From contig NZ_CP025407.1 of assembly GCF_002847285.1 (NCBI RefSeq), positions 2,234,501 to 2,298,500 on the forward strand: a stretch of 64,000 nucleotides of DNA, in the 5' to 3' direction. Below the pieces are notes generated by a model that saw only the letters and a list, made by a program, of their open reading frames with translations, had not been told where the DNA came from and searched no databases. Position numbers and translations under genes: made by a program. This stretch comes from Streptomyces sp. CMB-StM0423. GTDB taxonomy: Bacteria; Actinomycetota; Actinomycetes; Streptomycetales; Streptomycetaceae. Positions 40,724 to 49,836 of this stretch are shown here, piece after piece. Numbering within the stretch: position 1 is the first letter of the stretch; the number at the start of each line of letters is the position of its first letter.

Positions 40724-41815
40724 TCAGGCCAGCCCCAGCCGCTCCGCCGCCGCGTCGGCGTCGACCGGCACGGCGACGGGCTGCGGGGCGCCGGCGACCG
40801 CCCAGTCGGGGTCCTTCAGGCCGTTGCCCGTGACCGTGCAGACGATCCGCTGACCCGGGTCGACCCGGCCCTGCTCGGCGGCCTGCAGCAGCCCCGCGAC
40901 GCTCGCCGCCGAGGCGGGCTCGACGAAGACGCCCTCCTGCGCGGCCAGCAGCTTGTACGCCCGCAGGATCTGCCGGTCCGTGACCGCCTCGATGTGCCCG
41001 CCGGACTCGTCGCGCGCCCGCTCGGCCAGCTCCCACGAGGCAGGGTTGCCGATGCGGATGGCGGTGGCCAGCGTGCTCGGGTCCTTCACGGGCTCGCCGC
41101 GCACGATCGGCGCCGCGCCGGCCGCCTGGTAGCCCCACATCCGGGGGGTGTGGGTGGCAAGGCCGTCCACGTGGTACTCGCGGTAGCCCTTCCAGTACGA
41201 GGTGATGTTGCCGGCGTTGCCGACGGGCAGGACGTGGATGTCGGGGGCGTCCCCGAGCGCGTCCACGACCTCGAAGGCGGCGGTCTTCTGGCCCTCGATA
41301 CGCACCGGGTTGACGGAGTTCACCAGCGCCACCGGGTACTTCTCGCTGAGCGCTCGGGCCAGCGTCAGGCAGTCGTCGAAGTTGCCGTCGACCTGGAGGA
41401 TGCGCGCGCCGTGCACGAGCGCCTGGCCCATCTTGCCCAGCGCGATCTTGCCCTGCGGCACCAGCACGGCGCAGGTCAGCCCGGCCCGTACCGCATAAGC
41501 GGCCGCGGAGGCCGAGGTGTTGCCGGTCGAGGCGCAGATGACGGCCTGGGCGCCGGACTGCTTCGCCACGGAGATCGCCATCGTCATGCCGCGGTCCTTG
41601 AAGGACCCGGTGGGGTTGGCGCCCTCCACCTTCAGGTGGACGTCGCACCCCGTGCGTGCGGAGAGCACCTGGGCCGGCACCAGCGGGGTCCCGCCCTCCC
41701 GGAGCGTCACCACCGGAGTCTCCGCCGTGACCGGCAGCCGGTCGCGGTACTCCTCGATGACGCCCCGCCACTGGCGGGTGCCGGACATTCGCGGTTCGTC
41801 GATCACTGCGTCCAT
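40724..41815 (-). CDS. thrC: Threonine synthase
   Basis: A 363-residue PLP enzyme converting O-phosphohomoserine to threonine. The PLP Lys is in [12 protein letters not shown]; the phosphate-binding loop is [15 protein letters not shown]. It belongs to the shorter actinobacterial/archaeal type rather than the E. coli type. The ATG at 41815 lies nine bases after the hom stop, so the two are co-transcribed. Confidence 0.96.
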   Translation of the reverse strand: MDAVIDEPRMSGTRQWRGVIEEYRDRLPVTAETPVVTLREGGTPLVPAQVLSARTGCDVHLKVEGANPTGSFKDRGMTMAISVAKQSGAQAVICASTGNTSASAAAYAVRAGLTCAVLVPQGKIALGKMGQALVHGARILQVDGNFDDCLTLARALSEKYPVALVNSVNPVRIEGQKTAAFEVVDALGDAPDIHVLPVGNAGNITSYWKGYREYHVDGLATHTPRMWGYQAAGAAPIVRGEPVKDPSTLATAIRIGNPASWELAERARDESGGHIEAVTDRQILRAYKLLAAQEGVFVEPASAASVAGLLQAAEQGRVDPGQRIVCTVTGNGLKDPDWAVAGAPQPVAVPVDADAAAERLGLA

Positions 41816-41824
41816 TTCCTTACG

Positions 41825-43117
41825 TCACTCCCCTTCGACCCGCATGGTGCTCGCCACGCCGCGGACGGTCTCCAGTTGCCTCAGCGCCTCGACCGTCGCG
41901 GCCAGCGCGGCGTCCGTCGCCCGGTGCGTGACCACCACGAGCGACGCCTCGCCGTCCTTGCCCTGCTGCCTGACCGTGTCGATGGACACGTCGTGCTCGG
42001 CGAAGACCGCCGCCACGTGGGCGAGCACGCCCGCCCGGTCGGCCACGTCCAGGCTGATGTGGTACCGCGTCACGACGCCGTCGGGCGGTGCCACCGGCAG
42101 TTGCGCGTACGCGCTCTCCCCGGGACCGCTGCCGCCGCTGAGCCGGTGCCGGCCGACCGCGACCAGGTCGCCGAGCACGGCGCTCGCGGTCGGCGCACCG
42201 CCGGCGCCCGGGCCGTAGAACATGAGCTGCCCGGCGGCGCTGGCCTCGACGAAGACGGCGTTGTACGCCTCGCGCACGGAGGCCAGCGGGTGGGTCCTGG
42301 GGATCATCGCAGGGTGCACCCGCGCGGTGACGGACGAGCCGTCGGGCGTGCGCTCGCAGATGGCGAGCAGCTTGACCGTACAGCCCATGCGGGTCGCGGA
42401 CGCCATGTCGGCGGCGGTGATCTCGGTGATGCCCTGGCGGTGCACGTCGTCGAGGCGGACCCGGGTGTGGAAGGCGATGCCGGCGAGGATCGCGGCCTTG
42501 GCGGCGGCGTCGTAGCCCTCGACGTCGGCGGTGGGGTCGGCCTCGGCGTAGCCGAGCGCGGTGGCCTCCTCCAGCGCCTCGGTGTAGCCGGCGCCGGAGG
42601 TGTCCATGCGGTCGAGGATGAAGTTGGTGGTGCCGTTGAGGATGCCGAGCACGCGGTTGACCTTGTCGCCGGCGAGCGACTCGCGCAGCGGGCGGACCAG
42701 CGGGATGGCGCCGGCGACGGCGGCCTCGTAGTAGAGGTCGACGCCGTGCCGGGCGGCGGCGGCGTGCAGGCTGGGGCCGTCCTCGGCGAGGAGCGCCTTG
42801 TTGCCGGTGACGACGCTGGCGCCGTGCTCGAAGGCGGTGGTGATGAGCGTACGGGCCGGCTCCAGGCCGCCGATCAGTTCGATGACGATGTCGATGTCGC
42901 CGCGTTTGACCAGCGCCGTGGCGTCCGTGGTGACCAGCTCGTCCGGGATCCCCGGCCGCGGTACCCCCGCGCGCCGCACCGCGACGCCCGCCAGCTCGGC
43001 CGGGGCGCCGATCCGGGCGGCGAGGTCGGCGGCGTTCGCCGTCATGATGCGCGCGACCTCGGAGCCGACGGACCCGCAGCCCAGGAGCGCCACCTTCAGC
43101 GGACGCCTCTCGCTCAT
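41825..43117 (-). CDS. hom: Homoserine dehydrogenase
   Basis: A 430-residue enzyme of the aspartate pathway. The NAD(P)-binding start is VALLGCGSVGSEVARIM and the catalytic region shows GILNGTTNFILDRM with the conserved Lys in NKALLA. The C-terminal 90 residues are an ACT domain (RYHISLDVADRAGVLAHVAAVF), the site for threonine feedback. ATG at 43117 is preceded by AACGAGG; ten upstream codons are open but not used. Confidence 0.96.
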   Translation of the reverse strand: MSERRPLKVALLGCGSVGSEVARIMTANAADLAARIGAPAELAGVAVRRAGVPRPGIPDELVTTDATALVKRGDIDIVIELIGGLEPARTLITTAFEHGASVVTGNKALLAEDGPSLHAAAARHGVDLYYEAAVAGAIPLVRPLRESLAGDKVNRVLGILNGTTNFILDRMDTSGAGYTEALEEATALGYAEADPTADVEGYDAAAKAAILAGIAFHTRVRLDDVHRQGITEITAADMASATRMGCTVKLLAICERTPDGSSVTARVHPAMIPRTHPLASVREAYNAVFVEASAAGQLMFYGPGAGGAPTASAVLGDLVAVGRHRLSGGSGPGESAYAQLPVAPPDGVVTRYHISLDVADRAGVLAHVAAVFAEHDVSIDTVRQQGKDGEASLVVVTHRATDAALAATVEALRQLETVRGVASTMRVEGE

Positions 43118-43262
43118 ACGACCTCGTTCCTCGTTCCTCACGTGCACCGATGGGGGGCGATTCCAGTCTCACGCAGCGGCAGGCGATTGCGACGCCCTGT
43201 CCGGATGCCGAGACGTACCGTTTACGTCCTGAGATATCCCTGAGATATGACCGGGCTGCAGC

Positions 43263-44651
43263 TCAGCCCACGTCGAGCCGCAGCAGGTCCTCCTCCGTTT
43301 CGCGGCGCACGATCTCCCGCGCCGCGCCGTCCGCCACGGCCACCACGGGCGGGCGCAGCACGTGGTTGTAGTTGCTCGCCATCGCGCGGCAGTACGCCCC
43401 GGTGGCCGGCACCGCGAGCAGGTCGCCGACCGCGAGGTCCGCCGGGAGGTAGGCGTCGCGTACGACGATGTCGCCGGACTCGCAGTGCTTGCCGACGACG
43501 CGGGCGAGCATCGGCTCGGCGGTGGACGCGCGGGAGGCCAGCGCCACCGAGTACTCGGCGTCGTAGAGCGCGGTGCGGATGTTGTCGGACATGCCGCCGT
43601 CCACGCTCACGTACGTGCGCAGCCCCTCCAGCTCCTTGACCGTGCCGACCTCGTACAGCGTGAACGCCGTGGGGCCGACGATCGCGCGGCCCGGCTCGAC
43701 GGACAGCCGCGGCATGGCCAGCCCGGCGGCGGTGCACTCGCGGGAGACGATGTCGCGCAGGGCCTTGGCGATCTCGTGCGGCTCGCGCGGGTCGTCCTCG
43801 GGGGTGTACGCGATGCCGAGGCCGCCGCCGAGGTCGATCTCGGGCAGCTCCACCCCGTGCTCGTCGCGGATCTCGGTGAGCAGCCCGACGACGCGGCGGG
43901 CGGAGACCTCGAAGCCGGCCATGTCGAAGATCTGCGAGCCGATGTGGCTGTGGATGCCGACCAGCTCCAGGGAGTCGAGCTTCAGCACCCGCCGTACCGC
44001 CTCGGCCGCCTGTCCGTCGGCGAGCGCGAGGCCGAACTTCTGGTCCTCGTGGGCGGTGGCGATGAACTCGTGCGTGTGCGCCTCGACGCCGACGGTCACC
44101 CGGATCTGCACCCGCTGACGCTTGCCGAGCCGCTCGGCGAGGTGCGCGACGCGGACGATCTCCTGGTACGAGTCGAGCACGATCCGCCCGACGCCGGCCC
44201 CGACGGCCCGCTCGATCTCGGCCGGGCTCTTGTTGTTGCCGTGCATCGCGATCCGCTCGGCGGGCATCCCGGCGGCCAGCGCGGTCGCCAGCTCGCCGCC
44301 GGAGCACACGTCGAGGTTCAGCCCCTCCTCGCGCAGCCAGCGGACGACGGCGCGGGAGAGGAACGCCTTGCCGGCGTAGAAGACGTCGGCGTCCTCGAAG
44401 GCGTCGGTCCAGGCGCGGCAGCGGGCGCGGAAGTCGTCCTCGTCGAGGAAGTAGGCGGGGGTGCCGAACTCCTCGGCGAGCCGGGTCACGGGCAGCCCGC
44501 CGACGGTGACGACGCCGTCGGCGCCGCGGGCGACGGTACGGGCCCAGACACGGGAGTCGAGCTCGTTGAGGTCGGCGGGCGGTGCGGCGTAGTGCCCTTC
44601 GGGCAGCACGTCGCCGTGCCGGGGGCCGGCGGGGTGGGCGGATCGGCTCAC
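43263..44651 (-). CDS. lysA: Diaminopimelate decarboxylase
   Basis: A 462-residue PLP enzyme that makes lysine from meso-diaminopimelate. The PLP Lys is in [10 protein letters not shown], the glycine loop in [16 protein letters not shown], and the substrate site in [14 protein letters not shown] start at 44651. It lies between the ArgS-like gene and hom, with 145 bases to hom. Confidence 0.96.
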   Translation of the reverse strand: MSRSAHPAGPRHGDVLPEGHYAAPPADLNELDSRVWARTVARGADGVVTVGGLPVTRLAEEFGTPAYFLDEDDFRARCRAWTDAFEDADVFYAGKAFLSRAVVRWLREEGLNLDVCSGGELATALAAGMPAERIAMHGNNKSPAEIERAVGAGVGRIVLDSYQEIVRVAHLAERLGKRQRVQIRVTVGVEAHTHEFIATAHEDQKFGLALADGQAAEAVRRVLKLDSLELVGIHSHIGSQIFDMAGFEVSARRVVGLLTEIRDEHGVELPEIDLGGGLGIAYTPEDDPREPHEIAKALRDIVSRECTAAGLAMPRLSVEPGRAIVGPTAFTLYEVGTVKELEGLRTYVSVDGGMSDNIRTALYDAEYSVALASRASTAEPMLARVVGKHCESGDIVVRDAYLPADLAVGDLLAVPATGAYCRAMASNYNHVLRPPVVAVADGAAREIVRRETEEDLLRLDVG

Positions 44652-44693
44652 GGCGGGGTACTCCTTCGGTGGTGCGGGGTTCTCACGGGTGGC

Positions 44694-45719
44694 TCACACG
44701 TACTCGGGCGCCTGTATGCCGAGCAGGCCGAGGCCGTTGCGGAGGGCGACGCCGGCGGCGGCGGCCTGGCGCAACCGGGCCCGGTGCACGGCGGTGGTCT
44801 CCTCGTCGCCGCTGGGCAGGGCGGGGTGGGCCGCCTCGGCGCCGAGGAAGGCGCCGGCCAGGACGTCGAGGTGCCGGGCGAGCCGGTCGGGCGCGCGGCG
44901 GCGGGCGGCGGTCTCCACGACGGCGGGGAGCTCGCCGATGGCGGCGCGGAGGGCGCCGCCGGAGCGAGTGTGCCGTACGGGGCCGGTGGGCGGCGCGGCG
45001 GGTGGCCCGTCGGCGCCGGTGCCGCCGATCCGGAGCGCGGCGGCGGCGCGGGCGAGGGCGGCGGTGCGGGAGTGGGCGTACTGGATACGGAAGAGGGGGT
45101 TGGGCTCGCGGCGGAGCAGCAGCTCGGGTGCGAGGCGGGGCCGTTGGTGGGCGGGGGCACGCAGGAAGGCCCACCGCAGCACGTCGGGGGGAAGCTCTCT
45201 GGGGCCGGGACCGCGACCGGGACCGGGACCGGGCGGCGGGGCCACGGCCGGTACCCGTACGAGATCCCCTTGCTCGCCGACGGACGCACCGGCGGCGAGG
45301 AGGAGCCGCCGGAGGGAGTCGGCGAGGACGAGGGCGCGGGGGTGCTCGTCGGCGACGAGGCGGAAGGACTGCCCGCGGAGGAAGTCCCCGTGCCCGAAGA
45401 GCTCCCCGGCGGCGAGGGCGTCCTCGACGGAATCGCCTTCGGGCCGAAGGGTGATGTTGAGGAACCCGGGCCCGGTGACGGTCACGGCGGCGATGCCGGG
45501 CTGGGCGGCGAGCCGGTCGCGCAGCAGGGCGGCGACGTCGAGGGGATCGCGGCCAGCGGCGTGGGCGAGCTGCAGCGCGGCGTTGGTGGCGTAGTCGCCG
45601 CAGCCCCCGGGCCGCGGGCGCTCGACGACGACGCGCGCCGGCACGGGTGCGCCGAACTCACCCACCGCGGCGGATCGCACCGTACGCAACACGGTGCCGG
45701 TGAGCTCTGCGGGGTCCAC
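44694..45719 (-). CDS. ArgS-related anticodon-binding protein without catalytic domain (NrtL-like)
   Basis: A 341-residue protein. The first 110 or so residues match the arginyl-tRNA synthetase N-terminal additional domain (GDYATNAALQLAHAAGRDPLDVAALLRDRL). The last 150 are its DALR anticodon-binding domain (FRIQYAHSRTAALARAA, ending GLGLLGIQAPEYV). The whole Rossmann core with HIGH and KMSKS is missing; a Pro/Gly linker takes its place. It cannot charge tRNA by itself. In other Streptomyces a full argS lies near lysA, and RefSeq uses the name NrtL for such proteins. Role unknown; tRNA-Arg binding is inferred. Confidence 0.78.
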   Translation of the reverse strand: MDPAELTGTVLRTVRSAAVGEFGAPVPARVVVERPRPGGCGDYATNAALQLAHAAGRDPLDVAALLRDRLAAQPGIAAVTVTGPGFLNITLRPEGDSVEDALAAGELFGHGDFLRGQSFRLVADEHPRALVLADSLRRLLLAAGASVGEQGDLVRVPAVAPPPGPGPGRGPGPRELPPDVLRWAFLRAPAHQRPRLAPELLLRREPNPLFRIQYAHSRTAALARAAAALRIGGTGADGPPAAPPTGPVRHTRSGGALRAAIGELPAVVETAARRRAPDRLARHLDVLAGAFLGAEAAHPALPSGDEETTAVHRARLRQAAAAGVALRNGLGLLGIQAPEYV

Positions 45720-45782
45720 GGGACCAGCGTACGAGAGGGACGGGGTGGGAAGGCGAACCCTTTTACCGGACTCGTCCCCGGC

Positions 45783-46235
45783 TCAGCACACCGGAGACCC
45801 GGCGGGCTCCGCGTCGTCGGCGGCATCCCCGGCGACGGCGCCGCCGACCCGCTGCGAGGCCCGCCGCGCGGCGAGCCGCCGCACGACCCGTACGAGATCG
45901 ACGGGCTCGAAGGGCTTGGCCACGAACGCATCCACCCCAGCCACCCGCCCCGCCTCGGCCTCAAGCTCGGTGCACCCGCTGACCACCGCTATCGGCAGCC
46001 CCCGCGTCCGCGGATCGGCCCGCAACCGGGCCGCGGTCCGCAGCCCGTCGAGCCGGGGCATGACGATGTCGAGCGTGACCACATCGGGACGCACCCGATG
46101 GACGGCTTCCAGACACTCGGCACCATCGGCCGCGGTCACGACCTCGAAACCTTCAAGTTCGAGATTGACCCTGATCAACTGCCGGATCACCTTGTTGTCA
46201 TCGACGACAAGGACCCGACCGGACAAGCCAGGCAC
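45783..46235 (-). CDS. Single-domain response regulator (CheY-like)
   Basis: A 150-residue receiver domain: acidic pocket in VLVVDDNKVIRQL, phospho-acceptor Asp in DVVTLDIVMPRLDGL, conserved Lys in FVAKPFEPVDL. No output domain follows; the last 25 residues are an Ala/Gly/Asp tail. GTG at 46235 is chosen to start just before the first strand; there is no strong ribosome site. It may act as a phosphate shuttle or bind a partner. No kinase is adjacent. Confidence 0.85.
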   Translation of the reverse strand: MPGLSGRVLVVDDNKVIRQLIRVNLELEGFEVVTAADGAECLEAVHRVRPDVVTLDIVMPRLDGLRTAARLRADPRTRGLPIAVVSGCTELEAEAGRVAGVDAFVAKPFEPVDLVRVVRRLAARRASQRVGGAVAGDAADDAEPAGSPVC

Positions 46236-46399
46236 ATGGGAAAGGGTAGGCGCGCCCGCCCCCCTACGTCCGGCTTTTGGACACTTCCGCCCCTGACCTG
46301 CACACACACCCCGCCCCCGCCCCCCAAAACCCAGTACCCGACCACCCCCACGAAGCTGGTAGGGTTCTACCCGTCACCGCACCACCACGCGGCGGACAC

Positions 46400-46471
46400 G
46401 CCCCCGTAGCTCAGGGGATAGAGCAACGGCCTCCGGAGCCGTGTGCGCAGGTTCGAATCCTGCCGGGGGCA
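46400..46471 (+). tRNA. tRNA-Arg(CCG)
   Basis: A complete cloverleaf of 72 bases: acceptor GCCCCCG/CGGGGGC, D stem GCTC/GAGC, anticodon stem ACGGC/GCCGT with loop CTCCGGA (anticodon CCG, reading CGG), T arm GCAGG-TTCGAAT-CCTGC and discriminator A. CC follows but then G, so the CCA end is added after transcription. Its 3' end is the probable integration site of the element to its right. Confidence 0.97.
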
Positions 46472-46473
46472 CC
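46451..46473 (+). other. Probable attachment site (attL) in the tRNA-Arg 3' end
   Basis: The T-arm and acceptor end of the tRNA lie directly beside the integrase gene, which points toward the tRNA, the classical layout for tyrosine integrases. No second copy of this segment was seen in the window, so the other end of the element should be beyond 64,000. The exact core cannot be set from one copy. Confidence 0.6.
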
Positions 46474-46633
46474 GCAGGCTAGGTGCCAAAAAAGTCCTCC
46501 GACCAGGCAAGACGGCAAGTCGGAGGCACTGCAGTCTTAGGCAGTCAGGTGCCACCAAAGGCAGCTCTAGGACAGCTTCCGCGGGACATACGCGGGATCG
46601 GACATCCCAGCAGAAGCTGCATCAAATCGCCAT

Positions 46634-46675
46634 ACAGCAGACGCCCCGAGGTGATTACCTCGGGGCGTCTGCTGT
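46634..46675 (-). terminator. Terminator after integrase gene
   Basis: ACAGCAGACGCCCCGAGGT (46634-46652) and its exact inverse (46657-46675) form a 19-bp perfect stem with a four-base loop, eight bases after the int stop. It shields the tRNA side from the island transcript. Confidence 0.8.
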
Positions 46676-46683
46676 GACAGTCG

Positions 46684-48060
46684 TCACAGGTATTCCGCCA
46701 GGAACTCCTCGATCCGCTGGTTGGCCACAACATGGCGGCCATGGATGCACTTCGCGTAGCGGGTCAACAGGACCTCGACCGTGTTGCCCGCACGCGCCGC
46801 AACTTCCGTGGGATCGACTCGCGCATTGAGCCACGTCGAGAGAGCCGAGTGACGTAGGTCGTAAGGGCGTGCCGCGAGCGGGCTGTTGACAAGTTCGGGA
46901 GGTAGCCCGAACTCACGAGCCTCTGCCCAGACGCGCCAGTACGTGGTGGATCCCACCAGGCCGCCGCGCTCGTTGAAGAAGATCCTTCCGTCATCGGCGA
47001 CGCCGAACGTGTCGATGCTGGAGCGCAGCATCTGCACCAGGATCGGCGGGAGGGGCGTCGGTCGGACCTCTTCGGGATCCCTGTTCTTCAGACCTCGGTC
47101 GTCATGGACGTCACCGGTCCGGGTCCACTTCTTCCCTGCTGTGGGCCGAGTTCTTTGCAGATTGGCCACCCCCCAACCCTGACGGGGGAGGTGACAGGCG
47201 TTGACTGTCAGGGCGACCGCTTCTGCCGGCCGCATCCCCGCGTAATAGATGCTGCCGAACATGCCGATGAGCCGCCTACCTCGTGCGCGTCGGTAGCCGC
47301 CTACGTAGGAAACCGAATCAAGCAGCCCGGCCGCCTGCTTCGGGTTGGCAACTACTCGTGGGTCAACGGGGACGATCCTCGACGGCTTCTGCACGGATAC
47401 TGCGTGTACCGGGTTGGCGTCGAACTCGCCCATCTCGCGGGCGTAGTTCATCGCATTTACCAGGACTTTGCGTTTCCGTCGATATGTTTCGCTAGAAGCG
47501 GCGGTGCCGTCTAGCTTGAGTTTCAGCCCTTCCAGAACCTCGCGCATCACGGACGGATTAGTTAGGTTCGCCAGTCTGGGAGAGTTTTCTGCCAGCCAGT
47601 CGATGACGACTCTGACTTCCGGTGGGGTCTGCCGCTCATCCGGGCCAGGCAGCACAAATACCCAGTCTCGTAGGGCGCGCTGCATTGCAAGGTCCGTCGG
47701 CCGTCCCGGTCTCTGCGGTGCAAGGAGCTTCGTGACGTTGGTCAGGGCCTCATTGATCTCGTCTCGGTAGTTGGGCGCGGCATGGGGCCACTTCATCCGG
47801 AGATACTTCAAGGCGAAGTCCCACCATGTAGTGGCCGGTGCTGCCTCCTCCATCGAGGGTGGGAAGCCGGTCTCGGTGTCGAACTGCTCACCGTTCTCCT
47901 GGGCCATGAGGAGTTTGGCGTGCAGCTTTGCGGCGAGCGTAACGGTGCGCCGTGAGCGCGAGATTTCGCGCCCTGCTACGATCCAGCGCACCTCGTAGGT
48001 GTCCTTCCCCTTTCGGGTCTTCTTCCTGACGCCCCATATTCGAACGTCAGTCGTTTTCAA
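46684..48060 (-). CDS. int: Site-specific tyrosine integrase
   Basis: A 458-residue recombinase. After an N-terminal arm-binding part (RKKTRKGKDTYEVRWIVAGRE) and a core-binding SAM-like domain, the catalytic domain shows the first Arg in YYAGMRPAEAVAL, the box PYDLRHSALSTWL and the nucleophile Tyr in VLLTRYAKCIHG. The residue after the second box is GN (RAGNT) where GH is more common. The TTG start overlaps the stop of the excisionase-like gene, so both are made together. It should recombine in the adjacent tRNA-Arg end. Confidence 0.92.
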   Translation of the reverse strand: MKTTDVRIWGVRKKTRKGKDTYEVRWIVAGREISRSRRTVTLAAKLHAKLLMAQENGEQFDTETGFPPSMEEAAPATTWWDFALKYLRMKWPHAAPNYRDEINEALTNVTKLLAPQRPGRPTDLAMQRALRDWVFVLPGPDERQTPPEVRVVIDWLAENSPRLANLTNPSVMREVLEGLKLKLDGTAASSETYRRKRKVLVNAMNYAREMGEFDANPVHAVSVQKPSRIVPVDPRVVANPKQAAGLLDSVSYVGGYRRARGRRLIGMFGSIYYAGMRPAEAVALTVNACHLPRQGWGVANLQRTRPTAGKKWTRTGDVHDDRGLKNRDPEEVRPTPLPPILVQMLRSSIDTFGVADDGRIFFNERGGLVGSTTYWRVWAEAREFGLPPELVNSPLAARPYDLRHSALSTWLNARVDPTEVAARAGNTVEVLLTRYAKCIHGRHVVANQRIEEFLAEYL

Positions 48061-48230
48061 CGCGCGGATTCCTCTCGTTCATGCAACCATTTCATGAAAG
48101 CGCTGCGCCAGACACGCAGTTCGCCGTTGGGGAGCTTCAAAACTGCAGGTCCTGTACCCAATTCACGCCACCGGTAGAAGGTTCGTCGAGATGTCCCTTT
48201 CAGTTCCGCAAGAACCTCTGGAACAGTCAT
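48057..48230 (-). CDS. Excisionase-like helix-turn-helix protein
   Basis: A 57-residue protein: MTVPEVLAELKGTSRRTFYRW is a MerR/AlpA-type winged helix start, then a wing region (LKLPNGELRVW) and a basic-acidic end. The size and position directly before int fit a recombination directionality factor. The stop overlaps the int start. Its ribosome site is weak, so starts up to 35 codons upstream cannot be excluded. Confidence 0.82.
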   Translation of the reverse strand: MTVPEVLAELKGTSRRTFYRWRELGTGPAVLKLPNGELRVWRSAFMKWLHEREESAR

Positions 48231-48256
48231 CAACTCGTCGCCATGCTCGCCTCCGC

Positions 48257-48526
48257 TCACCCCTCTGAAGCCGCCTTCGGTTTCTTCGGCAACGAGAGAC
48301 CGAGCTGCGCGGACGCTTGGAATGCAGATACACATACAGGAGGCGACGGCGGGCGTTGCGGCGCCTCCCTTCGAACACGCGGTTCCACCGGCGGGAGACG
48401 GAAATCTCCTTGCTGAGGCAGTGGTAGCGGCAGAGGGACAGCCCCAACACGCCGTGCGCTATGCGTAACGCCCACCGCGTGCAGTCGGTATGGGCTGCCC
48501 ACAGCGAGGGCGCCGCGGCAGAGCAT
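48257..48526 (-). CDS. Possible small island gene, perhaps frameshifted
   Basis: An 89-codon frame starts at an ATG with one of the best ribosome sites in the window (AGGAGG seven bases upstream). Its first 19 codons have strong G/C at third positions; after that, the bias moves to another frame, which reads ALRIAHGVLGLSLCRYHC and stays open to about 48,330. The region therefore looks like a small gene broken by a frameshift, or a sequencing slip. No function is recognised. Confidence 0.25.
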   Translation of the reverse strand: MLCRGALAVGSPYRLHAVGVTHSARRVGAVPLPLPLPQQGDFRLPPVEPRVRREAPQRPPSPPVCVSAFQASAQLGLSLPKKPKAASEG

Positions 48527-48999
48527 CTCGATACCTCCTGTTGACCTGAAGGTTTGCCATGCCCGCTACTGCTGCGTCGCGAGCGCAGCAAGCGCGAACA
48601 TCCCTCAATGGTCCCGACGATCGCCGGTTTGCCTAACCGGCGATCGTCGCCTATGTTGCCGTGCGCCACGACGTCCACCGCGCAGATTCAGGACGGCCAG
48701 CGTCTCAGCGCGCTACTTTGAACCGTTCTAGGTTTGCTTGCTTCGCCGCGCCGTTCCAGTCTTCTACGCCATCATTCTGTCTGCCTTCGGCGAACCGGCC
48801 CGCCCAGATCGGCCGGGCCGGGAAGCAGGATGGATCACCGGGCGTGTGTCCTGTTCTCGGTGATCAACCCCGCCAGTGCCCTGGGGGCTGTCCCCCACAG
48901 AAGGCCGCCCGCCCGGGAGATTCGAGCTGCCGGCTGCTGCAACAGCGTGGTACAGGCCGCGGTTTCAGTAGCATCGGCGTGGGTCACTGTCCGGGTGGG
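48527..48999 (-). other. Gene-free stretch with a perfect 15-bp palindrome at 48615-48649
   Basis: No gene is supported here. CGACGATCGCCGGTT (48615-48629) and its exact inverse (48635-48649) flank TGCCT. It lies 350 bases downstream of the Crp-like gene and upstream of the int side genes. It could be the terminator of the first or an operator for the second. Confidence 0.5.
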
Positions 49000-49836
49000 T
49001 TACGCGGTGCGGGAGATGTGTTCCAGGGCACGGGGGTCGGTGACCACGAGTTGCCGGTACCGGCTGTCGATCGCCTTGTGGTCGACGCGCAGCTGGTGCA
49101 GGGCGTTTTCGACGGTGGATTTACCGAGCTGCAGGGTGTGGCCGATCTCGCTCTGCCGGAGTCCGTTGATCGTGATCCGGTCGGGGTCAGCGGGGGTCTT
49201 GATGCCGGCGGTGTCGACCAGGTGTGTCAGCAGCATGGCCACGCGGGCGAGTGGTGGTCGGCTGGTCATGAGGTAGAGCTTCTCGTCTGTACGGTTGCGG
49301 TCCTCCAGGCTCCGCAGCAGTGCGATCTGCATCTGCGGGCACACGCACAGCACTTCGTTCACGCTGCCCGCGGGGCAGGGCATGACCCAGGTGGTGCCCA
49401 CGCAGGACACCCACATCGACGACCAGGCGTCGATCAGGTTGGCCTCACCGAGGAACTGTCCCGGACCGCGGAACCGTGCGATCACACCCCCTCCAGGGCC
49501 CATCGGGTAACGCTCTTCCCGGGCCAAGCCGCCCAGGACGATGAAGCACGTTCGCCGGGCCGGGCCGAGCGCCAGGCGTTCGCCGTGCTGGAAGGTGCGG
49601 GCGTCGCGGCCCCATTCCTGCACCAGCGTCAGCCACAGCCGTCGCGGGAGGTACTGCAGGAAGCTCCCGACCGGCCAGGGCCGACGTCCGGTGAGCACCT
49701 GCGCGGGGTGGAGGCCGCAGTCCTTCATGGCGGCGTTCACCGGTCTTGCCCTCGCCTTCGCGGCAGTCTTCGCCAGCACAGAGTGGGCGAAGACGGGTTC
49801 GGCGGGCGCCGGGGCAGGGCCCCAGGGGTCAGGCAT
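49000..49836 (-). CDS. Crp/Fnr-type transcriptional regulator
   Basis: A 278-residue protein. The middle (about 55-180) fits a cyclic-nucleotide-binding-like beta roll (FQHGERLALGPARRTCFIVLGGLA, then VIARFRGPGQFLGEANLI). The C-terminal Crp-type winged helix has GLRQSEIGHTLQLGKSTVENALHQL. Residues for cAMP binding (GE..A..R..R..A) are not clearly preserved, so the ligand is unknown. The ATG at 49836 has AGGGG at seven bases and overlaps the LexA-like gene's stop by eight bases, so the two regulators are made from one message. Confidence 0.82.
   Translation of the reverse strand: MPDPWGPAPAPAEPVFAHSVLAKTAAKARARPVNAAMKDCGLHPAQVLTGRRPWPVGSFLQYLPRRLWLTLVQEWGRDARTFQHGERLALGPARRTCFIVLGGLAREERYPMGPGGGVIARFRGPGQFLGEANLIDAWSSMWVSCVGTTWVMPCPAGSVNEVLCVCPQMQIALLRSLEDRNRTDEKLYLMTSRPPLARVAMLLTHLVDTAGIKTPADPDRITINGLRQSEIGHTLQLGKSTVENALHQLRVDHKAIDSRYRQLVVTDPRALEHISRTA

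Noticed and set aside
39578..43243. A single plus-strand open frame of more than 1,200 codons across thrB, thrC and hom
   Set aside because: It is antisense to three well-identified genes, has no ribosome site, and its composition is what GC-rich DNA gives in the reverse frame.
48163..48678. A 171-codon minus-strand frame before the excisionase-like gene
   Set aside because: Only its middle part has coding bias; the ends are Arg/Ser-rich noise and it overlaps the excisionase gene. It was reduced to the low-confidence small gene entry.
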